The notes: generated from the sequence alone by a model not told the origin. DNA of 64,000 nt from an uncultured Pelagibacteraceae bacterium (GCA_902571005.1 CACGAG010000003.1:1-64000), one strand, 5' to 3'; counted from the stretch's first letter, positions 7,620-16,905 are shown. Numbers and translations: made by a program.

Positions 7620-7811
7620 CTATTTGCTATGAGGTGGAAGCTTTTTTTCTACAAACCACTCATGCTTTTTGGTTGCAGGATTATATTTTTTCATTCTTAA
7701 TTTATCTTTTGCTTTCAAACCAGATGTTGGTTTTTTAGCGTAATAATAAAATTTACTATCAGATTTTTCTTCAGGAACAAGACGAACCTTTACTGTTGAT
7801 TTTTTTGCCAT
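7620..7811 (-). CDS. rpmG: 50S ribosomal protein L33
   Basis: The 63-residue basic protein has the L33 core (VKVRLVPEE, KFYYYAKKP, LRMKKYNPATKKHEWFVEKK). It is about eight residues longer than the usual 55, mostly a small insertion early in the chain and a C-terminal PPHSK tail. No zinc cysteines are present, as in the C-minus form. It overlaps the MerR gene stop by one base (TAATG). Confidence 0.93.
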   Translation of the reverse strand: MAKKSTVKVRLVPEEKSDSKFYYYAKKPTSGLKAKDKLRMKKYNPATKKHEWFVEKKLPPHSK

Positions 7812-8236
7812 TATTTATTGTCGAGCTTTTTTCTTAATTGCACTAAATCCTCCAAAACATTCATTAGCTTTTTACGCTTTGTCTCATCTATAGAATATTG
7901 AGGTTGTTTTTGTTCATTTGCAGAGTAGTTATAATTTTTTTTCATTTCTGTAAAGCTTTTATCTTCAGACTGAGCAGTTAATAATTTTTTTGTGCCATTT
8001 TCTTTTATTACTTTTTGAACTCCTCTAATTGTATAACCGTCTTTATACAAAAGGCTTTTAATACCTTTTAACAACTTTACATCCTCAGGTCTGTAATATC
8101 TACGGCCTCCGCCTCTTTTGATTGGCTTTATTTGTACAAACTTTGTCTCCCAGAATCTAAGTACATGCTGTGGCAACGATAAGTCTTTAGATACTTCGCT
8201 TATAGTTCTAAAAGCTTCAGGTGACTTTGAACTCAT
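7811..8236 (-). CDS. MerR-family transcriptional regulator (helix-turn-helix)
   Basis: The N-terminal half (about residues 10-80) is a MerR winged helix-turn-helix: [25 protein letters not shown] then [18 protein letters not shown]. The C-terminal half is lysine-rich and short, without cysteines or a ligand domain. This is the MerR-like protein usually found after ihfA in alphaproteobacteria. Its targets are unknown. The start overlaps the ihfA stop, and rpmG follows. Confidence 0.88.
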   Translation of the reverse strand: MSSKSPEAFRTISEVSKDLSLPQHVLRFWETKFVQIKPIKRGGGRRYYRPEDVKLLKGIKSLLYKDGYTIRGVQKVIKENGTKKLLTAQSEDKSFTEMKKNYNYSANEQKQPQYSIDETKRKKLMNVLEDLVQLRKKLDNK

Positions 8237-8553
8237 TTACCCGACTCCTGTGAAGTCATTTTATTTCTTGAGTTAACTTTTGACTTTAGTACATTAGATG
8301 CACGAAAAGTTACAACGCTTCTGGCTGTTATAGGAACTTCCTGACCAGTTTTTGGATTTCTACCAATCCTCTCTTTTTTTTGCCTAACTACAAATGTACC
8401 AAAAGACGAGATTTTTACATCGTCTCCATTAATTAAGCTTTTTAATATTTCTACAAAAACTGAGTCTACAAGTATTGCAGATTCATTCCTGGAAAGTCCC
8501 ACATTCTTAAAAACAGCTTCACTTAGAGTTGATCTAGTAGTAGTCTTATCCAT
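8233..8553 (-). CDS. ihfA: Integration host factor alpha subunit
   Basis: The 106-residue DNA-bending protein of the HU/IHF family carries the DNA-intercalating arm [21 protein letters not shown] (GRNPKTG start, proline at the tip) and the [12 protein letters not shown] strand. With IhfB it bends DNA in recombination, replication and transcription. The order ihfA-merR is typical of alphaproteobacteria. A TTGTTA/TATAAT promoter ends six bases before the ATG, predicting a leaderless mRNA. It follows plsX directly, without fabH between. Confidence 0.94.
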   Translation of the reverse strand: MDKTTTRSTLSEAVFKNVGLSRNESAILVDSVFVEILKSLINGDDVKISSFGTFVVRQKKERIGRNPKTGQEVPITARSVVTFRASNVLKSKVNSRNKMTSQESGK

Positions 8554-8559
8554 AAGAAA

Positions 8560-8587
8560 ATTATATAAAATTAATAACTTATAACAA
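8560..8587 (-). promoter_or_regulatory. Promoter of ihfA with perfect -10 box
   Basis: On the minus strand TTGTTA (8582-8587, 4 of 6 consensus bases) is followed after 16 bases by a perfect TATAAT (8560-8565). The ihfA ATG (8551-8553) begins six bases downstream of the -10 box, so the expected transcription start falls at the start codon. The surrounding gap is very AT-rich, which raises the chance of a random -10 match. Confidence 0.55.
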
Positions 8588-8611
8588 TATATTAATTATT
8601 TTTTTTGTGAT

Positions 8612-9658
8612 CTAAAAAGCTATCTTATTTTGAGTATCTAACACATATCTCTTAATTTTTTCATTTACATCATTTTCAAGCAAAGAATATATGATATCTG
8701 CAGCATAAGAAACTCCTTTAAATTCAGATTGACCATGACACTTTACAACTAAAGCATTTAATCCCATAAATATTCCACAATTGTGAACTCTCGGGTCAAG
8801 TCTCTCTTGCACAGATTTTAAAGATATAGAAGAGAATAAATACCCCAACTTTGATAAGAAAGAACTCCGATAAGCATTATTTAAATGACTTTGAAACAAC
8901 TTAGCGGTTCCTTCAGCAGTCTTTAATGCTACATTACCTGTAAAACCATCTGTAACAACAACATTTGTTTTTCCTATAGAAATGTCATTTCCTTCAATAT
9001 ATCCATGATAATTAATCAAGTTATATTTACTAAGTTCTTGTAATCTATCAGAGGCGTTTTTTATCTCTTCATTTCCTTTTATCTCCTCTTTGCCAACATT
9101 TAATATACCAACTGATGGTTTATCTATCTTGAATAAAATACTCGCCAGGCTAGAACCAAGAATTGCACTATCTACAAGGTACCTTGAACTTGACTTTGTA
9201 TTTGCACCCAGATCTAAAACTATTGACTCACCTTTCATGTTTGGCCAAATTGATGCAATAGCTGGGCGTTTTATTTCTGATAATGTCTTAATATTTAATA
9301 ATGATAAAGTCATTAATGCTCCTGTATTGCCAAACGAGAGTAATGCATCTGTTTCATTTTCTTGAATGGACTTAATTGCTAAGTGCATGCTTGAGAAATC
9401 TTTGGATTTAATTATTTCAGAAGGCCTATCGTTCATAGAAATACTCTCTGAGCAGTCAATGATTTCAGAAGCTGACTGAAGTTTTTTTAATTTTTTTATT
9501 TTTTTATTTATCGTTTCTTTCTTTCCAAATAAATAAAATTTGTAATTAATATTCCTTAATAAAGACTGTTCAAGACCTGTTAATATTTCTTTTGTTTTTG
9601 TTTCACTGCCCAACATGTCCACAGCTAATTTAAAATTTTTTTTCAAAATACTAACCAA
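8612..9658 (-). CDS. plsX: Phosphate acyltransferase PlsX
   Basis: PlsX makes acyl-phosphate from acyl-ACP at the start of phospholipid synthesis, feeding PlsY (gene at 41263 in this window). The 348 residues include the family blocks LAVDMLGSE, ALLSFGNTGALM, RPAIASIWP, LDLGAN and DGFTGNVALKTAEG. The usual neighbours rpmF upstream and fabH downstream are absent: the cytochrome bc1 chaperone gene overlaps its start by eight bases and ihfA follows. Confidence 0.94.
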   Translation of the reverse strand: MVSILKKNFKLAVDMLGSETKTKEILTGLEQSLLRNINYKFYLFGKKETINKKIKKLKKLQSASEIIDCSESISMNDRPSEIIKSKDFSSMHLAIKSIQENETDALLSFGNTGALMTLSLLNIKTLSEIKRPAIASIWPNMKGESIVLDLGANTKSSSRYLVDSAILGSSLASILFKIDKPSVGILNVGKEEIKGNEEIKNASDRLQELSKYNLINYHGYIEGNDISIGKTNVVVTDGFTGNVALKTAEGTAKLFQSHLNNAYRSSFLSKLGYLFSSISLKSVQERLDPRVHNCGIFMGLNALVVKCHGQSEFKGVSYAADIIYSLLENDVNEKIKRYVLDTQNKIAF

Positions 9659-10181
9659 ATTTTATAAATTCAAAATTACTATCAATGTTTTCCTTTTCGG
9701 ACATACCCTGAAATTTATTAATATTATTAATCGTATAATTAACAAACTTACTTACATTTTTCTTTCCAGATAAATTTCCTTTAAATATATTATTTAAGAT
9801 TGTTTGCTCAAGCAATGATTTATCACCCTGTTTTTTAAAAAGATCAATACTCATACTATATTGTGATAATCTGCCGTAAAAAGCTCTTATAAAAAGTTTC
9901 ATTTTTTTATTTACTGCAATATCTCCAAATCCCATTTCTCTGAGATTATTCTCAAAATCATTAAACATATAATCAAATAACAACTGTGACAAAGACGATT
10001 TGTTAATATTTTTACTTTTGTAAAAATAAAAAACCATAAACGCATGAAATATAATCAAATCGAATCTGGTTTCAAAGCTGTCATCTAATTCATAATCAAT
10101 GTAAAAAAATTTTGATCTCGATATTTTAACAATATTCTGATAGATTTTTTCAATAGTATGATGTGTAATTTTTAATAACAT
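9651..10181 (-). CDS. Ubiquinol-cytochrome c chaperone (CBP3/UQCC1 family)
   Basis: This is an assembly factor for the cytochrome bc1 complex. The recognisable core is ETRFDLIIFHAFMVF followed by LLFDYMFNDFENNLREMGFGDIAVNKKMKLFIRAFYGRL, matching the alphaproteobacterial family usually found between bamE and plsX. I start it at the ATG at 10181, where homology begins. The longer frame from 10244 would run head-on into bamE. No Shine-Dalgarno sequence is visible, and the start codon is one base away from the divergent bamE ATG. Confidence 0.82.
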   Translation of the reverse strand: MLLKITHHTIEKIYQNIVKISRSKFFYIDYELDDSFETRFDLIIFHAFMVFYFYKSKNINKSSLSQLLFDYMFNDFENNLREMGFGDIAVNKKMKLFIRAFYGRLSQYSMSIDLFKKQGDKSLLEQTILNNIFKGNLSGKKNVSKFVNYTINNINKFQGMSEKENIDSNFEFIKFG

Positions 10182-10182
10182 A

Positions 10183-10620
10183 ATGGTTTTTAAATTTTTC
10201 AATTTTATCTTTTTGATAATATTCTTATATAGTTGCTCTCCCATAAATAAGCAACATGGTTATCTGTTGGATGATTTACTTACATCTTCTGAAGAAATAC
10301 TCAAATTTGAGTTAGAAAGCACTACAAAAAATGAAGTTCTAACCGCTATGGGTTCACCATCAATTGAGATACAAGATGTTGAGAATGTATGGATTTATCT
10401 TCTATCTCTGAAAGAAAAAAAGGTTTTTGAGGAAGACACATTACTTTTTCAAAGTATTTATAGATTTGAATTTGATGATAATGGAATATTAGTTGATCAA
10501 AATTTTTTGACTGCTGATAATTTTAATAAAATTGCTTTTTCATCTGAAAAGACAAGAGTAGAGAGGAATGCCTACGGAATTACTGACCAACTTTATGATG
10601 CCTTTACAAGAGGGCAGTAA
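10183..10620 (+). CDS. bamE: Outer membrane assembly lipoprotein BamE (SmpA/OmlA family)
   Basis: This 145-residue lipoprotein has a signal peptide of hydrophobic residues ending in the lipobox LYSC (Cys18), followed by a BamE fold: TTKNEVLTAMGSPSI, a short VWIYLL strand and YRFEFDDNGIL. It would belong to the BAM complex that inserts beta-barrel proteins. The position beside the bc1 chaperone is conserved in alphaproteobacteria. It ends eight bases before the convergent hppA stop. Confidence 0.88.
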   Translation: MVFKFFNFIFLIIFLYSCSPINKQHGYLLDDLLTSSEEILKFELESTTKNEVLTAMGSPSIEIQDVENVWIYLLSLKEKKVFEEDTLLFQSIYRFEFDDNGILVDQNFLTADNFNKIAFSSEKTRVERNAYGITDQLYDAFTRGQ

Positions 10621-10628
10621 ATGATTGA

Positions 10629-12701
10629 TTATAATGCAGCTAGTAATAGTAATGCTACAATATTCGTAATTTTGATCATTGGATTAACTGCTGGACCTGC
10701 AGTATCTTTATATGGGTCTCCTACAGTATCACCTGTAACCGCAGCTTTATGAGCCTCAGATCCTTTACCTCCAAAGTTTCCATCTTCAACATATTTCTTA
10801 GCATTGTCCCAAGCGCCACCACCAGCAGTCATTGAGATTGCAACAAATATACCTGTAACAATTACACCGAGCAACATAGCACCTACTGCAGAAACAGCTG
10901 CATTCTGATCAGCAACAATTGAAACAATAAAAAAAAGTATTATTGGTGATAATACAGGCAACATGGACGGAATTATCATCTCTTTAATTGCTGAACGAGT
11001 AAGCATATCGACTGATCTGGAGTAATCAGGCTTTGATTCACCTGTCATGATACCGGGATTATCAGCAAATTGTTTTCTAACTTCTTCAACTACTGCGCCA
11101 CCTGCCCTGCCGACGGCCATCATTCCCATTGATGCAAATAAATATGGCAATAACCCGCCAATCAATAACCCAACGACAACATAAGGATTTTCAAGACTAA
11201 AATTGGGTGTTAAGTTTTCAACTAATTTTAAATCTTCCACATATGCAGCAAACAAGACAAGCGCGCCTAAACCAGCTGAGCCAATTGCATAGCCCTTCGT
11301 GACTGCTTTTGTTGTATTTCCAACTGCATCAAGCGCGTCAGTTGTTTTTCTTACATTTTCGTCTAAATTTGACATTTCTGCAATACCACCAGCATTATCT
11401 GTGACAGGACCGTATGCATCAAGCGCAACAACCATTCCAGCTAGTGCAAGCATTGCAGTTACTGCAATTGCAATTCCAAATAAGCCAGCTAACTGAAAAG
11501 TCATTACAATACCGATTACAATAACTAATGCTGGTAGCGCTGTTGCTTCCATGGAAACCGCTAAGCCTTGGATTACATTTGTTCCATGGCCAGTCGTAGA
11601 AGCTTTTGCAACACTTTGAACGGGTCTATAATTTGTTCCTGTATAATATTCAGTGATCCAGATAAGAAGTCCAGTAATCACAATTCCTATTATTGAACAA
11701 ATATAAAGCGAAGTTCCAGAAAACGTCGTATCGCCAAAAGTAAATTCTTTTGACATATCGCCTAATACGATTTGAGTTACTGGATATATAAAAATCAATG
11801 AGAGTATTGCTGATGCAATAAAACCTTTGTATAACGCACCCATGATACTTTGAGAAGACCCAAGTCTTACAAAAAAAGTACCAATAATAGAAGCCACTAA
11901 ACAGCTACCACCAATCGCCATTGGATAAATAGTCATCATGCGTGCAATTTCACCAGAAAAAAATATTGTGGCTAAAACCATAGTTGCTACAATTGTAACG
12001 GCATAAGTTTCAAATAAATCAGCTGCCATGCCCGCGCAATCTCCAACATTATCGCCAACATTATCAGCTATAACTGCAGGGTTTCTAGGATCATCTTCAG
12101 GAATACCTGCTTCAACCTTGCCAACTAAATCAGCTCCAACATCTGCCCCTTTAGTAAAAATTCCACCACCAAGTCTTGCAAATATTGAAATAAGTGATGC
12201 ACCAAAACCTAGAGCAACAAGTGCATGCTTGAGTGTTTCCTCAGATACAGAGTAAGAGTCTAGAATGGCGTAGTAAACTGATATAGATAATAAAGCCAGA
12301 CCAGCAACAAGCATTCCAGTTACAGCGCCTGCTTTGAAAGCAACATTTAGACCTTTACCTAAACTCTCACTAGCCGCTTGAGCTGTTCTAACATTAGCTC
12401 TAACAGAAATTATCATTCCTATGTAGCCTGCCGCACCTGATAGTATTGCACCGATTAAATAACCACCAACAACCCAAAAATCTCTAAAAAACAAATATAA
12501 AAGAACACAGATAACTGCACCTACAATAGCAATAGTTGTATACTGTCTATTTAGATAAGCTTGGGCACCAATTTGAATTGCTGATGAAATTTCTTGCATC
12601 TTTTCACTACCTGGATTTGATTTTAAAACTGAATTTCCGGCCCAAAAACCATAAATAATTGATAGTATTCCTGAGAAAATAATTAGGTTTAATATGCTCA
12701 T
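10629..12701 (-). CDS. hppA: Membrane-bound proton-translocating pyrophosphatase, K+-independent type
   Basis: It hydrolyses pyrophosphate and pumps protons across the inner membrane. The 690 residues have about 16 membrane segments. The PPi-binding [11 protein letters not shown] lies at 187-197 and the acidic [20 protein letters not shown] at 202-221. Lysine at residue 465 in [10 protein letters not shown] marks the K+-independent class; alanine there marks the K+-dependent class. AAGG lies about nine bases before the start. It appears monocistronic, with an 82-base gap to nusB holding its promoter (no convincing boxes). PPi-driven pumping would save energy in an oligotroph. Confidence 0.96.
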   Translation of the reverse strand: MSILNLIIFSGILSIIYGFWAGNSVLKSNPGSEKMQEISSAIQIGAQAYLNRQYTTIAIVGAVICVLLYLFFRDFWVVGGYLIGAILSGAAGYIGMIISVRANVRTAQAASESLGKGLNVAFKAGAVTGMLVAGLALLSISVYYAILDSYSVSEETLKHALVALGFGASLISIFARLGGGIFTKGADVGADLVGKVEAGIPEDDPRNPAVIADNVGDNVGDCAGMAADLFETYAVTIVATMVLATIFFSGEIARMMTIYPMAIGGSCLVASIIGTFFVRLGSSQSIMGALYKGFIASAILSLIFIYPVTQIVLGDMSKEFTFGDTTFSGTSLYICSIIGIVITGLLIWITEYYTGTNYRPVQSVAKASTTGHGTNVIQGLAVSMEATALPALVIVIGIVMTFQLAGLFGIAIAVTAMLALAGMVVALDAYGPVTDNAGGIAEMSNLDENVRKTTDALDAVGNTTKAVTKGYAIGSAGLGALVLFAAYVEDLKLVENLTPNFSLENPYVVVGLLIGGLLPYLFASMGMMAVGRAGGAVVEEVRKQFADNPGIMTGESKPDYSRSVDMLTRSAIKEMIIPSMLPVLSPIILFFIVSIVADQNAAVSAVGAMLLGVIVTGIFVAISMTAGGGAWDNAKKYVEDGNFGGKGSEAHKAAVTGDTVGDPYKDTAGPAVNPMIKITNIVALLLLAAL

Positions 12702-12783
12702 ATCTTATGTCCTTAATTGTTTATTGCTGGTGGTGAAAATGCCAAAAATTACATAAATATGCAACTTTTATTTTAGTCTAATT

Positions 12784-13206
12784 TTACCTAAGGTTATCAA
12801 GTACCCCGTTTAGAAGTGTAGCCTCTTTATTACCAAAAAAATGATTTGATATCAATAAATACTCTGAAATCACAATTTTCTTTGAAATTTGTTTTTTTAC
12901 TTCAATCTCATATATCGCACACCTAAAGATAGATAATAGTAATTTATCAAATGATTGGACTTTACTTTTATTGTTAAGTGAACTTCTCAATATTAAGTCT
13001 ATTTCTTTCAAATTAGAAAATACACCTTTGAAAATTTCTTTAGTAAGTAATAGTTTGGAACTATTTATTTTATTTTTAAAATCACTATTTTCAACAATGT
13101 GAAGTATCAATTCTTCAAAGGAGTCATTCGCTCCTTTTTTATTAATCGTAGACTCGTAAAGAGCCTGAACAGCTAATAGCCTTTGATATGATTTTATATC
13201 AGACAT
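12784..13206 (-). CDS. nusB: Transcription antitermination factor NusB
   Basis: The all-helical 140-residue protein has YQRLLAVQALYES at its N terminus and the C-terminal LLISNHFFGNKEATLLNGVLDNLR typical of NusB, which binds boxA RNA with S10 in rRNA antitermination. The ATG at 13206, four bases after the ribH stop, is preferred to a TTG one codon upstream. The order ribH-nusB is common in proteobacteria. Confidence 0.93.
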   Translation of the reverse strand: MSDIKSYQRLLAVQALYESTINKKGANDSFEELILHIVENSDFKNKINSSKLLLTKEIFKGVFSNLKEIDLILRSSLNNKSKVQSFDKLLLSIFRCAIYEIEVKKQISKKIVISEYLLISNHFFGNKEATLLNGVLDNLR

Positions 13207-13210
13207 CAAA

Positions 13211-13624
13211 TTAATTTTTTAAAACTGATATAGCTGCTAAAACTGCTTCTCTTGCTCTATTGATTTTTTTTGAAGATCTTTCAGTTGCTTGTTTAACACT
13301 TGAACAAGTAAGAACAGTATTTGAAATTGGAATTCTATTTTCAACAGAAATCGAAAGCAGTGAATTTGTAATTGAATTTGCAATGAACTCATAGTGATCT
13401 GTTTGACCTTTAATAATACAGCCCACTGCAATAACTGCATCGTATTTTTTTCTCTTAAGAAGTATCGAAATTTGAACGGGGATTTCTAGTGATCCGTTTA
13501 CTTTAACTAGATCATATTTAAATTTTAGTCTTTTTAATTCAGTAACTGCACCATTTAATAAACCCTCTGTTATTTTAGGATAAAAGGTTGAGGCGACTAT
13601 TAAGAATTTATATTTTTTATTCAT
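13211..13624 (-). CDS. ribH: 6,7-dimethyl-8-ribityllumazine synthase
   Basis: This penultimate riboflavin enzyme joins the RibD-derived pyrimidine and the RibB-derived butanone phosphate. The 137 residues carry STFYPKITEGLLNGA, NGSLEIPVQ, GCIIKGQTDHYEFI with the catalytic histidine, and the KQATERSS end. Two usual residues differ: asparagine for proline in the (P)GSLEIP motif and glutamine for glutamate in GETxH. The start overlaps the ribBA 3' end by eight bases. Confidence 0.93.
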   Translation of the reverse strand: MNKKYKFLIVASTFYPKITEGLLNGAVTELKRLKFKYDLVKVNGSLEIPVQISILLKRKKYDAVIAVGCIIKGQTDHYEFIANSITNSLLSISVENRIPISNTVLTCSSVKQATERSSKKINRAREAVLAAISVLKN

Positions 13625-14738
13625 TTATAGTATTTAAAAATTTAGTCTCAATAATTTCTATATCAAAAGCATCTAAGCCAATGAATTTCCATTCAGTATT
13701 CGTAAGAAGTATCATTTTTTTTACTCCAATTTCCGATAAGATTTGCGCCCCCATACCATATATTCTTAGTTCGTCACTCGTAGTTTGTATTTGATTTCCT
13801 TGATTTGATTGGTTTGTTATTAAACTATTAATAATAGATTTACCAGTATCTCTGATTAAAATAATTACTCCTCTATTTTCCTTTTCAATAATCTTAATAG
13901 CTTTGTGCAATGAAGCATCATCACTTCCGTAGTTACCAAATAAATTATCAAAGTAATCTGTAACATGTACTCTGACCATAATCGGATTTCCATCACTTAC
14001 ATCTCCTTTTGATAGTAAAATTTGCTCAGTACCATCAAAGAGTGACTCATATATTTTGATATTAAATTTACCACCTGAGTCTAAGTTTATTTCTGAGTCA
14101 TAAGATTTTTTAATAAACTTGTCTTTATTTCTTCTATGTGAAATTAAATCCACTATCCTTCCTATTTTGATGCTATGCTTTTTTGAAAATTCTATGAGGT
14201 CGGGTATTCGAGCCATAGTGCCATCATCGTTCATTATTTCGCAAATAACTCCTGCTGGCGTATACCCGCTAAGCCTAGCTAAATCAACTGATGCTTCAGT
14301 GTGACCAGCTCTCATTAATACACCTCCGTCTCTCGCAACTAATGGAAATACATGTCCAGGGCTCATAATGTCTTTTTTTGATTTATTTTGATCAATTGCA
14401 GTTTGGATTGTTACAGCTCGGTCTTGCGCAGAAATACCCGTTGTAACACCTTCTTTTGCCTCTATGGATATTGTAAATGCAGTAGTGTCGCGAGAATCAT
14501 TATTTTGTGACATCAAAGGTAAATCAAGTTCCTTTACTCTATCCTCTGTAAGCGATAAACAAATCAAACCCCTCCCATGAGTTGCCATAAAGTTTATTGC
14601 TTTATCGTCAACTTTCGCAGCAGGAATGATCAGATCTCCCTCATTTTCACGGTTTTCATCATCGACCATAATTACCATTTTACCAAGTTTTTGGTCTTCA
14701 ATTATTTCTTCAATAGATGATATAAATTCTTTATTCAT
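13617..14738 (-). CDS. ribBA: 3,4-dihydroxy-2-butanone 4-phosphate synthase fused to a degenerate GTP cyclohydrolase II domain
   Basis: The N-terminal half (to about residue 205) is a complete RibB: VDDENRENEGD, THGRGLICL, the HVFPL block and RAGHTEASVDL. It makes the four-carbon butanone phosphate unit from ribulose 5-phosphate. The C-terminal half is shaped like GTP cyclohydrolase II (VRVHVTDYFDNLFG, LRIYGMGAQIL, LLTNTE). It lacks the three zinc cysteines of the SECLTGD...RCDCG motif and the RQEGRG loop, so it is unlikely to open GTP. Such RibBX-type fusions are known in proteobacteria. A separate RibA would then be needed elsewhere in the genome. Confidence 0.9.
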   Translation of the reverse strand: MNKEFISSIEEIIEDQKLGKMVIMVDDENRENEGDLIIPAAKVDDKAINFMATHGRGLICLSLTEDRVKELDLPLMSQNNDSRDTTAFTISIEAKEGVTTGISAQDRAVTIQTAIDQNKSKKDIMSPGHVFPLVARDGGVLMRAGHTEASVDLARLSGYTPAGVICEIMNDDGTMARIPDLIEFSKKHSIKIGRIVDLISHRRNKDKFIKKSYDSEINLDSGGKFNIKIYESLFDGTEQILLSKGDVSDGNPIMVRVHVTDYFDNLFGNYGSDDASLHKAIKIIEKENRGVIILIRDTGKSIINSLITNQSNQGNQIQTTSDELRIYGMGAQILSEIGVKKMILLTNTEWKFIGLDAFDIEIIETKFLNTINE

Positions 14739-14750
14739 AAAAAATATAGT

Positions 14751-15341
14751 TCAACGATTTTGCGTAACATATCTCGCAAGCATATCTACTTCAAGATTTA
14801 TTCTATCGCCTACTTTTAATTTATTAAGATTAGTTTTTTTCCATGTGTAAGGAATTATATTAAGATGAATTTCATCTTTTTTAAAATTATTGATAGTAAG
14901 AGAAATACCGTTTATGGCTACAGATCCTTTTTTTGCGATAAACTTACTTAGTTTTTTAGAAATTTTGAATTTTAACTCATAAGAGCCACCAATTTTTATT
15001 GATGATACTAATGAAGCAGTATCATCTACATGTCCAAAAACGAAATGCCCACTAATTTCATCTCCAACTCTAAGAGATTTTTCAATATTTACTAGATCGC
15101 CTATTTTTATATAATTAAAGTTTGTGCAATTTACTGTCTCTTTTGAAACATCAAAGCTAAGTCTTGTTTTTTTAGATAGTTTTTTTTTAGATGTAACGGT
15201 TAAACATACTCCATTACAGCAAACGGAGCTTCCTTTTTTTATATCTTTAAAGTTAAGATCAGTATCAAGTACAAGCCGATAGTCATGTAGTTTTTTATAC
15301 TCTTTAACAGTTCCTATATTTTCTATTATTCCTGAAAACAT
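14751..15341 (-). CDS. ribE: Riboflavin synthase, alpha chain
   Basis: The 196-residue protein has two tandem lumazine-binding repeats. The first opens with MFSGIIENIGTV and has CCNGVCLTV; the second has GHFVFGHVDDTA and GSVAINGISLTI. It converts two lumazines to one riboflavin. It lies between ribD (three bases away) and ribBA (12 bases), within one minus-strand transcription unit. I saw no FMN riboswitch before the cluster. Confidence 0.95.
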   Translation of the reverse strand: MFSGIIENIGTVKEYKKLHDYRLVLDTDLNFKDIKKGSSVCCNGVCLTVTSKKKLSKKTRLSFDVSKETVNCTNFNYIKIGDLVNIEKSLRVGDEISGHFVFGHVDDTASLVSSIKIGGSYELKFKISKKLSKFIAKKGSVAINGISLTINNFKKDEIHLNIIPYTWKKTNLNKLKVGDRINLEVDMLARYVTQNR

Positions 15342-15344
15342 GGA

Positions 15345-16430
15345 TTATTTTTTCCTGTAAATAGATAATTGGTCATGATCAATTGATTTAACACTAATTA
15401 ACTTAAATTTTTTTAAATTTTCAATACTCTCAATATCTAAATTTGAAATAGCATTAATCCCTTTATTTCCCATTATTTTGCTCGCCCTAAACCAAGCTAT
15501 TTCGTCAATTAGATTTTCATTTAATAGAGAAGCTGATAATTTTGAGCCTCCTTCAACCAACACCCTCATATACCCTAAATCAGATATTTTCCTTATGACA
15601 GTATTTATATCTAACACGTTATTTACTTCTTTAATTTTTATATACTTTATATTCTTTGAATTTAAAATTTTTTTCTTCATTTTATCAGAATAAAAAATAT
15701 ATATTTTACGGTTTTTATTGCTAAATATTTTTAAATTATGCTTTAAATCTAGTCTTCTATCTAAAACAAATATATCAGGAGATCTTTCACTTAATCCTTC
15801 AAGCCTACAATCTAATATGGGGTTATCTTTTCTGATTGTACCTGTTCCCACAATCAAACATTCGTTCAACGATCTTAATTTATGGCCAAACATTCGTGAC
15901 GTGGAATTAGTGATCCATTTACTTTCGTATAAATTTGTCGCAATCTTACCATCAGCTGTAGATGCAATTTTAAGTGTAATGAATGGCTTAAGATCTTTTA
16001 TTGAATTAAAAAAAATATTATTTAATTCTTTAACTTTATCTCCAAAATTTTTAATAATAACCTCAATACCAGCTGATCTTAACTTCTTTACTGAATTATT
16101 ATTAACAAGGGGATTTTTATCAACCTGAGAGATGATCACTTTTGCAAATTTGAGTTTTATAATTTTATCAACACAAGGAGGGGTTTTTCCTTCATGCGAA
16201 CAAGGTTCTAGAGTGCAATACAAATGAGCACCTTTAATATCTTTTTTATTTTTAATTTGGTTTATTGCATGAATTTCGGCGTGAGGTACACCTTTAGGCT
16301 GTGTCCAACCTCTTGACAAAATTATACCGTTGTTAACAATTACTGCTCCTACCGGAGGGTTTGGATACGTTGTGCCAATGGCCCTAATTGCCATTCTTTC
16401 AGCGATTCTAAAGTAATTTTTTTCACTCAA
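15345..16430 (-). CDS. ribD: Bifunctional riboflavin deaminase/reductase RibD
   Basis: The N-terminal zinc deaminase has HAE (50-52), CTLEPCSH (72-79) and TPPC (83-86). The C-terminal reductase (about 150-361) begins FITLKIASTADGKIA and has VEGGSKLSASLL. The protein deaminates and reduces the pyrimidine intermediate of riboflavin synthesis. Length 361 is normal. It follows nrdR by eight bases, as in many proteobacteria. Confidence 0.95.
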   Translation of the reverse strand: MSEKNYFRIAERMAIRAIGTTYPNPPVGAVIVNNGIILSRGWTQPKGVPHAEIHAINQIKNKKDIKGAHLYCTLEPCSHEGKTPPCVDKIIKLKFAKVIISQVDKNPLVNNNSVKKLRSAGIEVIIKNFGDKVKELNNIFFNSIKDLKPFITLKIASTADGKIATNLYESKWITNSTSRMFGHKLRSLNECLIVGTGTIRKDNPILDCRLEGLSERSPDIFVLDRRLDLKHNLKIFSNKNRKIYIFYSDKMKKKILNSKNIKYIKIKEVNNVLDINTVIRKISDLGYMRVLVEGGSKLSASLLNENLIDEIAWFRASKIMGNKGINAISNLDIESIENLKKFKLISVKSIDHDQLSIYRKK

Positions 16431-16438
16431 ATGCTAAC

Positions 16439-16897
16439 CTAATCTTCAGTCGAAGAAATTACACCTAAAAACTCTTCAAAATCTTTTGCCTCACGAAAAT
16501 TTTTATAGACCGATGCAAAACGAACATATGCGACAGAGTCAATGCTTTGTAATCCTTCCATAACAATTTCACCTATCACATCTGATGAAACCTCTGTTTC
16601 ACCTAAACTCTCAACTCTTCTAACTATACCACTAATCATTCTATCAACTCTTTCATTGTCAACTGGTCTTTTTCTTAGAGCTATTTGTACTGATCTTTCT
16701 AGTTTATCACGATCAAATGGGACTTTCTTTCCTGATTTTTTAAGAACAGTCAGTTCCCTCAATTGTATACGTTCAAATGTTGTAAAGCGTGCACCACATG
16801 CAGAGCAAAACCTTCTTCTTCTTATAGCAGAATTATCCTCCGTAGCTCGAGAGTCCTTGACTTGGGTATCATTATTTCCACAAAATGGACACTTCAT
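16439..16897 (-). CDS. nrdR: Transcriptional repressor NrdR
   Basis: The 152 residues have the zinc ribbon CPFC...CSAC (Cys3, 6, 31, 34), the RRRRFC linker and an ATP-cone (about 49-139, beginning [16 protein letters not shown]). NrdR senses ATP/dATP and represses ribonucleotide reductase genes. It sits between glyA and ribD, the usual place in alphaproteobacteria. No nrd gene lies in the window. Confidence 0.96.
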   Translation of the reverse strand: MKCPFCGNNDTQVKDSRATEDNSAIRRRRFCSACGARFTTFERIQLRELTVLKKSGKKVPFDRDKLERSVQIALRKRPVDNERVDRMISGIVRRVESLGETEVSSDVIGEIVMEGLQSIDSVAYVRFASVYKNFREAKDFEEFLGVISSTED

Positions 16898-16905
16898 ATT
16901 GTCAC

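Noticed and set aside
10182..10244. Upstream extension of the bc1 chaperone gene
   Set aside because: It would overlap bamE head-on by about 62 bases; the extra 21 residues are basic low-complexity and precede the homologous region.
12702..12783. Promoter for hppA in the gap with nusB
   Set aside because: TTGGCA and TTGCAT segments occur but no good -10 box lies at a standard distance, so I did not list it as a feature.
16431..16905. FMN riboswitch in front of the riboflavin genes
   Set aside because: The genes before ribD are nrdR and glyA with gaps of only eight bases, and no FMN-element stem pattern was seen.
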